Of a stretch of 64,000 nt of DNA, positions 1 to 8,826 are shown piece by piece. Under the pieces are notes generated by a model. The model was not told the DNA's origin, searched no databases, and was given only the letters and a program-made list of their open reading frames with translations. Position numbers and translations under genes: made by a program. Source of the stretch: an uncultured Ruminococcus sp. (lineage in GTDB: Bacteria > Bacillota > Clostridia > Oscillospirales > Ruminococcaceae); the NCBI GenBank assembly GCA_902787825.1, contig CADAHS010000002.1, positions 62,001-126,000 of the forward strand, written 5' to 3'. Numbering within the stretch: position 1 is the stretch's first letter; each line of letters begins with the position of its first letter.

Positions 1-131
1 ATTCTTTGCGTTCGACTTTAGGGTGGAAAAAAGATGGTGTCCCCGTCTATTCGGTGATGTTCAACACATACGGCAGAGCATTCTTCAAGGGCGGTTTCTT
101 CCGTGACCCGATTGTTTTTAAAAAGAAATGA
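1..131 (+). CDS. C-terminal end of a small membrane-protein paralog (partial)
   Basis: Only the last 42 or so codons are in the window, ending in tandem stops TGA-TAA at 129-134. The tail reads VYSVMFNTYGRAFFKGGF then RDPIVFKKK. It closely matches the C-terminus of the next gene (VYVVTLNILENSFFRGGF then INDPLVFKNKDN), so the two are tandem paralogs. Function is unknown. The 5' part lies outside the window. Confidence 0.75.
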   Translation, partial: SLRSTLGWKKDGVPVYSVMFNTYGRAFFKGGFFRDPIVFKKK

Positions 132-134
132 TAA

Positions 135-158
135 AGTCCGACTATGTCGGGCTTTTTT
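135..158 (+). terminator. Rho-independent terminator
   Basis: An AGTCCGAC / GTCGGGCT stem with a TAT loop is followed by six T. It sits right after the stop codons of the partial gene and just before the promoter of the next gene. Confidence 0.8.
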
Positions 159-159
159 A

Positions 160-188
160 TTGACAGTATGCGCAAAATAAGCTATAAT
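160..188 (+). promoter_or_regulatory. Sigma-A promoter for the 218-685 gene
   Basis: TTGACA (160-165) and TATAAT (183-188) are separated by exactly 17 bp. This is a perfect consensus, about 30 bp before the start codon. It may also drive pyrK-pyrD, since no other promoter is evident in the 14-bp gap. Confidence 0.85.
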
Positions 189-217
189 TATTATTGGAAG
201 AAAATGAGGTGAGTTGT

Positions 218-685
218 ATGTGGTTAAGCGGAGAACTGATGCCCGAGCCGGTTGTTCGCAACATCTGCCGCAGGATAGCGCTGTGGCTGATAGTGAAGAT
301 ATTCCCCTTTACCGCATATATTGCGCTTTTCATTGTTACAAAGATACTTTCGGGCATTACTATCCCGACAAATATCGCCGTGCTGAGCGCATTATACTCC
401 CTCTTTCTGCTGTGGCGCAACATCAAACGCCTTAGCAGGATAAAGCGCCGTGATTTTGCGTGGTGCGAGGGCGTGACCGCAGGTATGCTGGGCAGATACA
501 GCAAGGGCGACACGCTTGTAAGCGTCGGTTACGAGGATATCAAAGCGTTCGGTCATCCCATAGGTTTGTTTTATATCCGCAAAGGCAGACCTGTTTACGT
601 TGTGACGCTGAACATCCTGGAAAACTCGTTTTTCAGAGGCGGGTTTATTAATGATCCGCTGGTTTTCAAAAACAAAGATAATTGA
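218..685 (+). CDS. Small membrane protein of unknown function
   Basis: 155 residues. The start is ATG 218 because GAGGTGAG (206-213) lies just ahead of it; an upstream in-frame TTG (194) has no ribosome binding site. Two hydrophobic segments lie at about residues 18-40 and 45-68, followed by a basic stretch (RNIKRLSRIKRRD) and a soluble C-terminal domain of about 75 residues ending in the FFRGGF motif shared with the preceding partial gene. I do not recognise the family. It is 14 bp upstream of pyrK and probably co-transcribed, but nothing links it functionally to pyrimidine synthesis. Confidence 0.65.
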   Translation: MWLSGELMPEPVVRNICRRIALWLIVKIFPFTAYIALFIVTKILSGITIPTNIAVLSALYSLFLLWRNIKRLSRIKRRDFAWCEGVTAGMLGRYSKGDTLVSVGYEDIKAFGHPIGLFYIRKGRPVYVVTLNILENSFFRGGFINDPLVFKNKDN

Positions 686-699
686 TCTGGAGGTACGAT

Positions 700-1470
700 A
701 TGTACAAACAAGGTAAGTTTATTATTGCCGAAAAAAAGGCGATCGCTAAAGGCATTTTCGATATGACTGTGCTTTGTCCCGAGATCGCTGCCGAAACAAT
801 GCCCGGGCAGTTCGCACAGGTCGCTGCGGAGGGATTTTTCCTGCGCAGACCGATCTCGATCTGCGAGGTGGACAAGGACAAGGGGACTATCCGCCTTGTG
901 TTTGAGGTGAGAGGTCACGGAACGGAAAAGATCTCACAGCTTGCAAAGGGCGGTCTTGTGGACGTTATCGCTCCTCTTGGCAAGGGCTTTACGGTGCTTG
1001 AAAAGGGCAAAAAGGCTATCTGCATCGGCGGCGGTATCGGCACTCCCCCGATGGTGGAGATCGCAAAACAGTACGGCGAAAATGCGACTGTGATAAGCGG
1101 TTTCAGAAACGCACAGGCAGTTATTTTGCAGGACGATTTCAAGTCAAATGGGAACAGGACAATACTTTGCACCGATGACGGCACAGCCGGACTGAAGGGC
1201 TTTGTGACCGATGCTCTCACAAGCGAGCTTGCAAAAGAAAAGCCTGACATAATCTACGCCTGCGGTCCGATGATGATGCTCAAAAACGTTACAAAGATCG
1301 CTGCCGACAATGGCATTTACTGCGAGGTATCGCTTGAACAGCGAATGGCTTGCGGCGTTGGAGCGTGTCTTGTGTGCGTTTGCAGAACAGTCAAAAACGG
1401 TGAGGAGTTCAACTCGCACGTTTGCAAGGACGGACCTGTATTTGACAGCAAGGAGGTGGTTTTTGAATGA
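700..1470 (+). CDS. pyrK: Dihydroorotate dehydrogenase B electron transfer subunit
   Basis: 256 residues. PyrK carries FAD and a [2Fe-2S] cluster and passes electrons from dihydroorotate via PyrD to NAD+, so that the type 1B enzyme makes orotate in pyrimidine synthesis. FAD-binding region FFLRRPISI is near residues 46-54. The nucleotide-binding GGGIGTPP is near 110-117. Cluster cysteines are C218-x4-C223-x2-C226-x15-C242. Start ATG 700 follows CTGGAGGT; an earlier TTG (682) would overlap the previous stop and lacks a binding site. The stop overlaps the pyrD start by 4 bp (ATGA), indicating translational coupling. Confidence 0.95.
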   Translation: MYKQGKFIIAEKKAIAKGIFDMTVLCPEIAAETMPGQFAQVAAEGFFLRRPISICEVDKDKGTIRLVFEVRGHGTEKISQLAKGGLVDVIAPLGKGFTVLEKGKKAICIGGGIGTPPMVEIAKQYGENATVISGFRNAQAVILQDDFKSNGNRTILCTDDGTAGLKGFVTDALTSELAKEKPDIIYACGPMMMLKNVTKIAADNGIYCEVSLEQRMACGVGACLVCVCRTVKNGEEFNSHVCKDGPVFDSKEVVFE

Positions 1471-2378
1471 GCAGACTAAGTATTGATTTCTGTGGTGTGG
1501 CTTTCAAAAACCCTGTTATCCCCGCAAGCGGAACCTTCGGCTACGGACGTGAGTACGAGCAGTTTTACCCGCTTTCAAAGCTTGGCGGAATATCAGTCAA
1601 AGGCACAACGCTCAACAGACGTGAAGGAAACCCCGGGCCGAGAGTTGCTGAAACTCCAAGCGGTATGCTCAACTCGGTTGGTCTGCAAAACGGCGGAGTT
1701 AAAAAATTTCTCGAATACGAGATGCCCAATCTTGTCACAAAGGACACACGCATAATCGCAAATATCGCAGGTGCGACAGTTGATGAGTGTGCTGAGCTTG
1801 CAGCAATGCTTGAGGGCAGCGCTGTTGACCTGATCGAACTGAACATTTCCTGTCCTAATGTCAAGGCAGGCGGTGCGGCTTTCGGAACCGACTGCACTAT
1901 CGCAGGACAGGTCACAAGAGCTGTTAAGGACGCTACAAGCAAGCCGCTTATGGTCAAGCTTTCGCCGAATGTGACGAGCATCACTGACATTGCAAAAAGC
2001 GTTGAGGCAAACGGTGCTGACGCAGTTTCGCTGATAAACACGCTGCTGGGAATGAGAATAGACATCAAAACCGGCAGACCGATACTTAAAAACAACGTAG
2101 GCGGTCTTTCGGGACCAGCGGTGTTCCCTGTTGCCGTGAGAATGGTATGGCAGGTCGCAAACGCAGTAAAAATACCTGTTATGGGTATGGGCGGCGTTGC
2201 GACATGGGAGGACGCTGTGGAGATAATGATGGCAGGAGCGAGCGCTGTTCAGGTCGGTGCGGCTATCTTCAATGACCCGTATGCTCCGATAAAGATTATC
2301 GACGGACTTGAGCAATACTGCATTGATAACAATATCGACAACATCTCGCAGATCGTCGGAACGGTAAAGCCGTGGTAA
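1467..2378 (+). CDS. pyrD: Dihydroorotate dehydrogenase B catalytic subunit
   Basis: 303 residues, usual length for PyrDB. This FMN TIM-barrel enzyme oxidises dihydroorotate to orotate in a heterotetramer with PyrK. Visible signatures are SVGLQNGGV near residues 70-78 and the catalytic cysteine in LNISCPN (C129, typical of class 1B). The FMN phosphate site is the glycine-rich GMGGVATWEDA and VGAAIF near the C-terminus. It is coupled to pyrK by a 4-bp overlap. No other pyr gene is in view. Confidence 0.95.
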   Translation: MSRLSIDFCGVAFKNPVIPASGTFGYGREYEQFYPLSKLGGISVKGTTLNRREGNPGPRVAETPSGMLNSVGLQNGGVKKFLEYEMPNLVTKDTRIIANIAGATVDECAELAAMLEGSAVDLIELNISCPNVKAGGAAFGTDCTIAGQVTRAVKDATSKPLMVKLSPNVTSITDIAKSVEANGADAVSLINTLLGMRIDIKTGRPILKNNVGGLSGPAVFPVAVRMVWQVANAVKIPVMGMGGVATWEDAVEIMMAGASAVQVGAAIFNDPYAPIKIIDGLEQYCIDNNIDNISQIVGTVKPW

Positions 2379-2382
2379 TTAG

Positions 2383-2447
2383 AGATAAGAGGTAAGATGT
2401 AAGATGTAAGAGGTAAGAGATAATAGATAAGAGGCAAGATGTAAGAG
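2383..2447 (+). repeat. Degenerate heptamer tandem repeat (GTAAGAK)
   Basis: About nine 7-bp units of the type GTAAGAG, GTAAGAT and ATAAGAG follow pyrD directly. The same heptamer recurs on the opposite strand at 45049-45084 upstream of metY, so it is probably dispersed through the genome. There is no coding potential. Confidence 0.7.
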
Positions 2448-2481
2448 ACTCTCTTTCGGATAAATACATCAGGGGTAATAT

Positions 2482-2904
2482 ATGTGGATAGTTATTATAT
2501 TTGCGATCTTTACTTTATCATCTCCCGTTATAATAATGAACTTATCCAAAAGGAGCCTTGTCAGATCGGGAAAGGTCAAGGATAAAAGCGCTTGTAAATG
2601 TAAAGCAACGGCAGTCATCAAGAGTGTTGAGGATAGCGGTGAACTTGATCCCGATACCGGGCGTGGGAAGGACACCACGGCTTATTATGAATTTGAGGTC
2701 AACGGCATTAAGTATCACGGCGTCGATGAAATCTATCCTAATCCTTTTAACACCAAAACCGTTACGGTACTATATGATCCGCAGGACCCAAGCAATAACT
2801 GTACCAGATTCGGCAAGCGGCAGAGTAACGGCTCTAATTACCTGATCGCTTTAGGAATTATCCTTGGTGTTATTGCAGTCGTTGTGATGCTGCTCATTAT
2901 TTGA
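2482..2904 (+). CDS. Small membrane protein, DUF3592-like
   Basis: 140 residues with a hydrophobic N-terminal segment (about 1-22) and a C-terminal one (about 117-140) around a soluble domain. The central region has the pattern of DUF3592 proteins: a variable strand, YYEFEVNGIKYHG, then TVLYDPQDPSN. That family is membrane-anchored and of unknown function. GGGGTAATAT precedes the start. It stands alone between pyrD and the convergent ABC exporter operon. The assignment rests on motif resemblance only. Confidence 0.65.
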   Translation: MWIVIIFAIFTLSSPVIIMNLSKRSLVRSGKVKDKSACKCKATAVIKSVEDSGELDPDTGRGKDTTAYYEFEVNGIKYHGVDEIYPNPFNTKTVTVLYDPQDPSNNCTRFGKRQSNGSNYLIALGIILGVIAVVVMLLII

Positions 2905-2952
2905 TGATGCTATTGAAGCAAGATATGCACAAGAAGATAATATGGCTGGAAA

Positions 2953-2994
2953 AAGCGTATGTGTACTAAAAGTTGTACACATACGCTTCTTTGT
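2953..2994. terminator. Bidirectional terminator candidate
   Basis: A perfect 14-bp stem (AAGCGTATGTGTAC at 2953-2966 and GTACACATACGCTT at 2975-2988) is followed by TCTTTGTTTTT on the plus strand. It sits between the convergent 2482-2904 gene and the ABC operon, so it may serve both. Confidence 0.75.
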
Positions 2995-3016
2995 TTTTGT
3001 CCGAATATTTGTACAG

Positions 3017-4837
3017 TTATGCCGTCTGGTCAAACTGTGAATTGTAAAGCTCGCTGTAAAATCCGCCCATAGCCATCAGTTCATCGTGACTGCCCTGCTC
3101 AACGATATCGCCGTCACGCATTACGAGGATAACATCTGCATCACGGATAGTCGAGAGTCTGTGAGCGATAACAAAGCTCGTTCTGCCTTTCATAAGATTA
3201 TCCATCGCTTTCTGTATGCGCACCTCTGTTCTGGTATCGACAGACGATGTTGCCTCATCCAGAATAAGTATCTTATTATTCGCAAGTATCGCTCTTGCAA
3301 TGGTCAGCAGCTGTTTTTGACCCTGAGATACATTTGATGCTTCCTCATTAAGCACCATATTGTAGCCGCCGGGGAGCGTTTCGATAAATCTGTGAACGTG
3401 AGCTGCCTTCGCTGCTGCAATTACCTCCTCATCGGTCGCATCGAGTCTGCCATAACGGATATTCTCCATTATCGTTCCGTTAAACAGCCATGTGTCCTGA
3501 AGCACCATTCCAAAAGCTTCACGCAGTTCAGAACGGTCAAACGAATTGATATCATATCCGTCGATCTTGATGCAACCGCCGTTGAGATCATAAAATCTCA
3601 TAAGCACCTTGACAAGAGTAGTTTTTCCTGCACCTGTCGGTCCAACAATAGCGATCTTCTGACCATTTTTCACCTTTGCAGAGAAATCCTTTATGATGAT
3701 CTTTTCAGGATCATATCCAAATTTGATGTGGTCAAATTCAACATTTGCGGTGATATCTGAGATCGACACCGGCGCATGGTTTTCAGCCTTCTGCGGCTCT
3801 TCCTCTTCCTCAAGGAACTCAAACACACGCTCTGAAGCTGCTGCGGCCGACTGAACCATAGAGGATACCTGTGCGATCTGTGAGATCGGCTGAGTGAAGC
3901 TCTTGACATACTGGATAAACGCCTGGATGTCGCCTACTGTCATACTGCCGTTAATTGCCTTTAATGCACCGAAAACTGCAACTGCTACATAGCCAAGATT
4001 TCCGACGAACATCATTATAGGCATCATCATTCCCGAGAAAAACTGTGATTTCCAAGCCGATCTGTAAAGAACTTTATTGGCTTTGTCAAACTCCTCGACG
4101 CTTGCTTTCTCACGGTTGAAAGCTTTTACAACTATGTGTCCGCCGTATGTTTCCTCGACCTGTCCGTTGACGTGTCCGAGATACTCCTGCTGCTGCTTGA
4201 AGTATTTCTGCGAATGCTTCATAACAATTCCCATTATCACGCCGGACACAGGCAGTATTGCTATTGCAACAAGCGTAAGCGTCGGGGATATGGTTATCAT
4301 CATTATCAACACACCGACTATGGTCGTTATGGAAGTGATGAGCTGTGTCAATGACTGGTTGAGCGACATTCCAAGAGTATCAACATCATTTGTAACTCTT
4401 GAAAGCACCTCACCGTTTGTCTTTTTATCAAAGTAATTCATCGGCAGACGGTTGATCTTTGCAGCAATATCCTTTCTCATACGGTAAGACACCTTCTGAG
4501 AAACATTTGCCATTATGAGGTTCTGCACAAGCTGCATTGCTGCGGAAACAACATACAGTCCGAGCATTATAACAAGGATAGTTCCGATCTTTTGAAAATC
4601 TATTCCGCCTGTGCCCTGTATTTTTGAGGTAAGTCCCTCAAAAAGTGCATCTGTGGCCTTTGCAAGTATCTTAGGACCAATGATAGCAAAGATCGTGCTT
4701 CCCACAGCAAAGAGAAATACAAAAAACAGTCCCAGTTTATAATTTGCCATGTACTTTACAAGCTTGCCCATGGATTTTTTAAAATCCTTTGGCTTTTCGG
4801 TCACCACACCCGGCGGTGCGTGTCTGCGTCCTGCCAT
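3017..4837 (-). CDS. ABC exporter half-transporter (TMD-NBD), canonical ATP site
   Basis: 606 residues. An N-terminal six-helix exporter domain (about 40-330) is followed by a nucleotide-binding domain with Walker A GPTGAGKTT, an LSGGQ-like VSQGQKQ, and Walker B ILILDEATSSVD with the catalytic glutamate. Together with the upstream gene it should form a heterodimeric lipid or drug exporter in the plasma membrane. Start ATG 4837 is chosen because AAAGGAGGTGG precedes it; the upstream stop lies 1 bp before. It is the last gene of the marR-ABC-ABC operon. The substrate is unknown. Confidence 0.9.
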   Translation of the reverse strand: MAGRRHAPPGVVTEKPKDFKKSMGKLVKYMANYKLGLFFVFLFAVGSTIFAIIGPKILAKATDALFEGLTSKIQGTGGIDFQKIGTILVIMLGLYVVSAAMQLVQNLIMANVSQKVSYRMRKDIAAKINRLPMNYFDKKTNGEVLSRVTNDVDTLGMSLNQSLTQLITSITTIVGVLIMMITISPTLTLVAIAILPVSGVIMGIVMKHSQKYFKQQQEYLGHVNGQVEETYGGHIVVKAFNREKASVEEFDKANKVLYRSAWKSQFFSGMMMPIMMFVGNLGYVAVAVFGALKAINGSMTVGDIQAFIQYVKSFTQPISQIAQVSSMVQSAAAASERVFEFLEEEEEPQKAENHAPVSISDITANVEFDHIKFGYDPEKIIIKDFSAKVKNGQKIAIVGPTGAGKTTLVKVLMRFYDLNGGCIKIDGYDINSFDRSELREAFGMVLQDTWLFNGTIMENIRYGRLDATDEEVIAAAKAAHVHRFIETLPGGYNMVLNEEASNVSQGQKQLLTIARAILANNKILILDEATSSVDTRTEVRIQKAMDNLMKGRTSFVIAHRLSTIRDADVILVMRDGDIVEQGSHDELMAMGGFYSELYNSQFDQTA

Positions 4838-4838
4838 A

Positions 4839-7142
4839 TCAGTCCACCTCCTTTGCGTTTGCCATTTCAAGCTGTTTGTTGTACTCTTGCTCAGAGAGCT
4901 GTGACTTAACTATCTGGTCATAGACCTCACAGTTTCTGAGCAGTTCAAGGTGTGTGCCCTTTCCTGCTATCCTGCCCTCGTCAAGCACTATGATCTCATC
5001 TGCATTCATTATCGTAACGATACGCTGGGCAACAATTATTACCGTTGTATTCTTGATGTTCTCACCGAGCGCCTTTCTCAGCGCAACATCGGTCCTGAAA
5101 TCAAGTGCAGAGAACGAATCGTCAAAGATAAGTATTTTAGGCTTCTTTGCGATAGCTCTTGCTATGGATAGTCTTTGCTTCTGACCGCCGGAAACGTTGT
5201 TTCCGCCCTGAGCTATCTCTGATTTGTACTTTTCGGGCTTTTCGTTGATAAACTCGCTTGCCTGAGCTATCTCGGCAGCCTTTACGAGCTGATCGTGGTC
5301 AGCATCGGGACAACCAAATGCAAGATTTGAATCAATATCACCGCTGAACAGCACTCCCTTTTGCGGAACATAGCCTATCGCTTCTCTGAGGTTGTGCTGG
5401 GTGTAATCCCGTACATCTACTCCGTCTATTGTTATGCTTCCTGCGGTAACATCGTAAAATCTCGGGATAAGATTTATAAGTGTAGACTTTCCGCTTCCCG
5501 TACTTCCGATTATTGCTGTTGTCTTTCCGCTTTGAGCAGTAAAATCAATATCCTCCAGCACATCAGCATCAGCGTTATGGTATCTGAAGTTGACGTGATC
5601 AAAACGAACCACACCGTTTGTGATCTTTCTGTCCTTATCAGCGGTATCCTTATCCGTGACAGTAGGCTCACTTGTCAGTACCTCGTCAACACGCTCTGCT
5701 GCAACGGCTGCTCTTGGCAGGAACACCGAGATCATCGTGAGCATCAAAAATGACATTATTATCATCATTGCGTATGTGATAAACGCAGTCATACTTCCGA
5801 CCTGGAGCTTTCCGAGGTCAATCTGTTTTGCTGCGACCCACACGATAAGGATCGAAACGCCGTTCATTACGAGCGTCATTGCCGGGAACATAAAGCTCAT
5901 TACCCTATGTGTGAAAAGCATTGTACCGGTGAGGTCTTTATTGGTATCGTCAAAGCGATCCTCCTCGTGCTTTTCCCGTGAGAACGCTCTGATGACCGGC
6001 AGGCCTGTGAGTATCTCTCGTGTAACAAGATTGAGCCTGTCAACCTTTTTCTGCATTATCTTGAACTTAGGCATTGCAATAAACATAAGCACTGCGATAA
6101 TTACAGAAACTGCGATCACTGCTACACCGATTATCCACATCATGCTCGTGTTGGTATTGAGCACCCTTATCATTCCTCCGACACCGAGAATTGGCGCATA
6201 CATACACATTCTCAGCATTATCGTCAGCACGATCTGTATCTGCTGGATATCGTTGGTTGAACGTGTAATAAGGCTTGATGTGGAGAAACTGTCCATTTCC
6301 TGATTGGAAAAGCTTATTACTTTTTTGAAAACGCCTATACGCAGGTCAAGTCCGATGCCTGCTCCTATCTTTGCAGCCAGAAAGCCCACAAGGACTGTAC
6401 ACAGCATTATCAAAGCTGCCATTCCCAGCATTTTCAGACCGGCTATGATAAGATAGCTCTTTTCAAGCTCGTCAAGATCAACGCCGAGTTTCTCGTACTC
6501 CTTCTTAATAGCAGCCTTTGCTGCCTGTTCGATCGCCATATCCGACATCTCGCTGCTTTGGGACATCTGCTCTGTGAAACTCCTTGCAGCTGTGCCGCCG
6601 CTCATTTTGAAAAAATCAAGCATCGTTTTGCCCTTGAGCTTCTCAAGCATTTGAGGTGTCATTGTCTGTGAGTTGTCACCGCTGTCTGAGGACTTACTCA
6701 TCTCAGCCATTTTCTCAATGTCTGTCTGCTCTGCGATCGAATAGACCATGATCGCCTTTTTCATAGCATCATCAAGCTCGTTGAGTTTTTTGCTTTCATC
6801 AGCTGTGCGTTTGTAGACCTTTTGCTTTGAAGCGTCAGTTTCCTTGAGATCGCTCACCAGCGGCAGCAAGTCGGTATCAGCTATCTCGTTTATCAGCTCA
6901 TAGCTCTCATCGACCGTTGCTTTCTCACTGTCACTCATAAACAGCTTGATATCGTCCATACTGCTTTGACTGATCACCTTGGGCGAGACCCTGTCGATCC
7001 CCTTTTGCATTATGCCGGTGTCCATTATATCAGCAGTGTAATCAGGCAGCGCAAGATCGCACAGCGCCTGCACGACCAGAAGTACGAACACAAGCAGACA
7101 TTTAAGCTTGTATCTGCCAAGATACTTCATCAATTTACCCAT
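4839..7142 (-). CDS. ABC exporter half-transporter with large extracytoplasmic insert, degenerate ATP site
   Basis: 767 residues, about 170 longer than a standard half-transporter. The extra length is a charged helical insert between the first helix (about 14-40) and the second (about 235-260), predicted outside the cell. The NBD has Walker A GSTGSGKST and signature VSGGQKQ. Its Walker B is LIFDDSFSALD, with Asp where the catalytic Glu normally sits, as in the degenerate site of heterodimeric exporters. Start ATG 7142 follows AAAGGAGAG and overlaps the MarR stop by 8 bp, so translation is coupled. It partners the downstream half-transporter. Confidence 0.9.
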   Translation of the reverse strand: MGKLMKYLGRYKLKCLLVFVLLVVQALCDLALPDYTADIMDTGIMQKGIDRVSPKVISQSSMDDIKLFMSDSEKATVDESYELINEIADTDLLPLVSDLKETDASKQKVYKRTADESKKLNELDDAMKKAIMVYSIAEQTDIEKMAEMSKSSDSGDNSQTMTPQMLEKLKGKTMLDFFKMSGGTAARSFTEQMSQSSEMSDMAIEQAAKAAIKKEYEKLGVDLDELEKSYLIIAGLKMLGMAALIMLCTVLVGFLAAKIGAGIGLDLRIGVFKKVISFSNQEMDSFSTSSLITRSTNDIQQIQIVLTIMLRMCMYAPILGVGGMIRVLNTNTSMMWIIGVAVIAVSVIIAVLMFIAMPKFKIMQKKVDRLNLVTREILTGLPVIRAFSREKHEEDRFDDTNKDLTGTMLFTHRVMSFMFPAMTLVMNGVSILIVWVAAKQIDLGKLQVGSMTAFITYAMMIIMSFLMLTMISVFLPRAAVAAERVDEVLTSEPTVTDKDTADKDRKITNGVVRFDHVNFRYHNADADVLEDIDFTAQSGKTTAIIGSTGSGKSTLINLIPRFYDVTAGSITIDGVDVRDYTQHNLREAIGYVPQKGVLFSGDIDSNLAFGCPDADHDQLVKAAEIAQASEFINEKPEKYKSEIAQGGNNVSGGQKQRLSIARAIAKKPKILIFDDSFSALDFRTDVALRKALGENIKNTTVIIVAQRIVTIMNADEIIVLDEGRIAGKGTHLELLRNCEVYDQIVKSQLSEQEYNKQLEMANAKEVD

Positions 7143-7623
7143 TGTTACTCTCCTTTTTCTGTTCAATTATATCTTTACTGCTGCGCACGAACAGCTCTGC
7201 AAGTTCCAGCAGCTTGTACAGATTTTCCATACCCATCTGCTCACCTATCTCATCAAGCAGACTGTGATAAAGCTCATGTTCACGCTGCCAGACCTCATAG
7301 CCCTTTTGCGTCACACACACCTTGACTCCCCTTCGGTCGTCCTCTGAAAGCTCACGCCTGACATATCCCTGCTCCTCAAGTCCTGTTATAAGCTTAGTTA
7401 TCATTGCAGGCGTACAGTTTTGCTCATCAGACAGGATCTTCATAGGCACTCCTGTATTAACGAGTGGTTTGCCGCTGTGAACAGCGTTCTCAAGCACGCT
7501 CATCATTACAGCAAATTCCCCATAGCGCAAAACATGATCTCCTTTATATGACTTCAGTGCCGGTTTGATCTCTTTATGCGCTATCAGCAGCCTGTGGAGC
7601 CGTTTTTCGACCTCACGATCCAA
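7135..7623 (-). CDS. MarR-family transcriptional regulator
   Basis: 162 residues with a winged helix-turn-helix core. The recognition region is about LSDEQNCTPAMITKLITGLE, and the wing is YVRRELSEDDRRGVKV. MarR proteins are usually ligand-released repressors of adjacent efflux genes. The start is TTG 7623: the preceding codon is a stop (TGA) and GGGAGG lies 7 bp upstream, so no longer ATG start exists. It heads the operon and very likely autoregulates from the imperfect TTAA-type palindrome next to its promoter. Confidence 0.88.
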   Translation of the reverse strand: MDREVEKRLHRLLIAHKEIKPALKSYKGDHVLRYGEFAVMMSVLENAVHSGKPLVNTGVPMKILSDEQNCTPAMITKLITGLEEQGYVRRELSEDDRRGVKVCVTQKGYEVWQREHELYHSLLDEIGEQMGMENLYKLLELAELFVRSSKDIIEQKKESNNG

Positions 7624-7654
7624 ATCATCGCCTCCCTAATTTTATTTTACCCGG

Positions 7655-7702
7655 TTAAATATTCACTTAGTTAATGATACAACATTCTTACAGATAAGTC
7701 AA
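7655..7702 (-). promoter_or_regulatory. Promoter and putative MarR operator
   Basis: On the minus strand TTGACT (7697-7702) and TATCAT (7674-7679) are 17 bp apart. Immediately downstream an imperfect palindrome (7655-7674, half-sites TTAACTA and TTAAATA) covers the transcription start, where a MarR dimer would repress. The promoter is clear; the operator is inferred from position. Confidence 0.7.
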
Positions 7703-7769
7703 CACTGTGTTTGATGAATTTAACAAAGCTTATAATGATACTTTTGTGTATTTTTCACATACTGACCAC

Positions 7770-7798
7770 TTGATTATTTACACAAAATAAGATATAAT
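7770..7798 (+). promoter_or_regulatory. Sigma-A promoter for the 7827 gene
   Basis: TTGATT (7770-7775), a 17-bp spacer and TATAAT (7793-7798), about 28 bp before the start codon. Confidence 0.75.
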
Positions 7799-7826
7799 AA
7801 TGTTAATATAAATTCGGAGGAAAAAT

Positions 7827-8576
7827 ATGTACGTTAAATCACCGACGATCTACGACGGCATCATGCCAAAGCCAAAGGTGCCGATCGGATATATACTTTA
7901 TGCAGTATTTCTGCCGGTCATAGGACTGTTTCTTGAACGCTATGCTTACTCAGCAGTTGTAGCCATAGTTCTGTGGGTCCTGGTGCTTATACTTATGGCT
8001 GTTAGCTGCGCACTTGACAAAAGAATACTTGACCAGCGGGAAGTGAACACGATAACGCTTGGAAAGAGCTATCTGTTCCCACCGATATACATTTACAAAA
8101 GGCAGGTCCTTGTTGGCGGCGAAGCAATGCTGAGCGTGGCTTGCATAACACTTATGATAGGCGCTTTACTCACAAACGGTTTTATAAAAGGTCTGCGGGT
8201 AAACGCTGACAGTATTGACGAGCTTGTCCAGAACAGCTATATTAGTCAGCTGGATAATTTTTCGGGAAATTCAAATGTAACTATTGGCGACTGTGTGAAT
8301 ACCTATTCCTCAAAGCAGGTCAGTTGGAAAGTGGAACAGAAGGACTATGGTTTTGACATAACCGCTGAGGGAACACACGATTCAAAGGATTTTGTCATTT
8401 CGATAAAGCTCGAATTTGATGGTTTTACCTATCACAGCTTCTATATCCAGGACATCACCGTTAGCGGAAAGAGTCTTGAAAAAGATGAAAAAAAGGACTT
8501 TCTGCAAAAATGCTTCATTGATAACAGATCCAACGCATCTGACAATTCAAGCGCAGCAAGCAGCAGTTCTTCATAG
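7827..8576 (+). CDS. Membrane protein of unknown function
   Basis: 249 residues. Hydrophobic segments lie near 20-36, 42-62 and 103-124, followed by a soluble domain of about 100 residues, probably extracytoplasmic, and a Ser/Ala-rich tail ending in a run of serines. CGGAGGAAAAAT precedes ATG 7827. It has its own promoter and terminator, so it is monocistronic. I do not recognise the family. The low-complexity Ser tail resembles the Ser-rich linkers of secreted proteins in this genome, such as the lipoprotein at 33053. Confidence 0.6.
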   Translation: MYVKSPTIYDGIMPKPKVPIGYILYAVFLPVIGLFLERYAYSAVVAIVLWVLVLILMAVSCALDKRILDQREVNTITLGKSYLFPPIYIYKRQVLVGGEAMLSVACITLMIGALLTNGFIKGLRVNADSIDELVQNSYISQLDNFSGNSNVTIGDCVNTYSSKQVSWKVEQKDYGFDITAEGTHDSKDFVISIKLEFDGFTYHSFYIQDITVSGKSLEKDEKKDFLQKCFIDNRSNASDNSSAASSSSS

Positions 8577-8582
8577 CGCACA

Positions 8583-8616
8583 AACAGCCCCGAAACGCCT
8601 TGTTTACGGGGCTGTT
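8583..8616 (+). terminator. Terminator hairpin
   Basis: AACAGCCCCG (8583-8592) pairs with CGGGGCTGTT (8607-8616) just after the 7827-8576 gene. The T-tract is weak (AATATATAG). Confidence 0.6.
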
Positions 8617-8727
8617 AATATATAGTTCAAAAGTGAAATGAAAAACGAGAAATCAAGAGAAACGGAGAAAAACAGAGAGATTTAAAGAGAACGAGTGATA
8701 TAAATTAAAAATTCGCCTGTTTAGCCC

Positions 8728-8756
8728 TTGACTTTTCAAGCCACATTATGTATAAT
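8728..8756 (+). promoter_or_regulatory. Sigma-A promoter of the rplM-rpsI operon
   Basis: TTGACT (8728-8733), a 17-bp spacer and TATAAT (8751-8756), followed by a 5' leader of about 65 nt. Confidence 0.85.
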
Positions 8757-8761
8757 GGACA

Positions 8762-8814
8762 ATGTTGCGAGTCCGCAGGTATTTCTGCGGAAACTGACTA
8801 TTTAAAATTTGAAC
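8762..8814 (+). ncRNA. Probable L13 ribosomal protein leader
   Basis: Between promoter and rplM lies a structured leader with a perfect stem TCCGCAG (8772-8778) and CTGCGGA (8785-8791) next to GCGAG. Firmicutes carry an L13 leader at this position through which L13 is thought to repress its own operon. Position and the hairpin support this; a covariance-model search would decide. Confidence 0.55.
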
Positions 8815-8826
8815 GGAGGAAAACAT

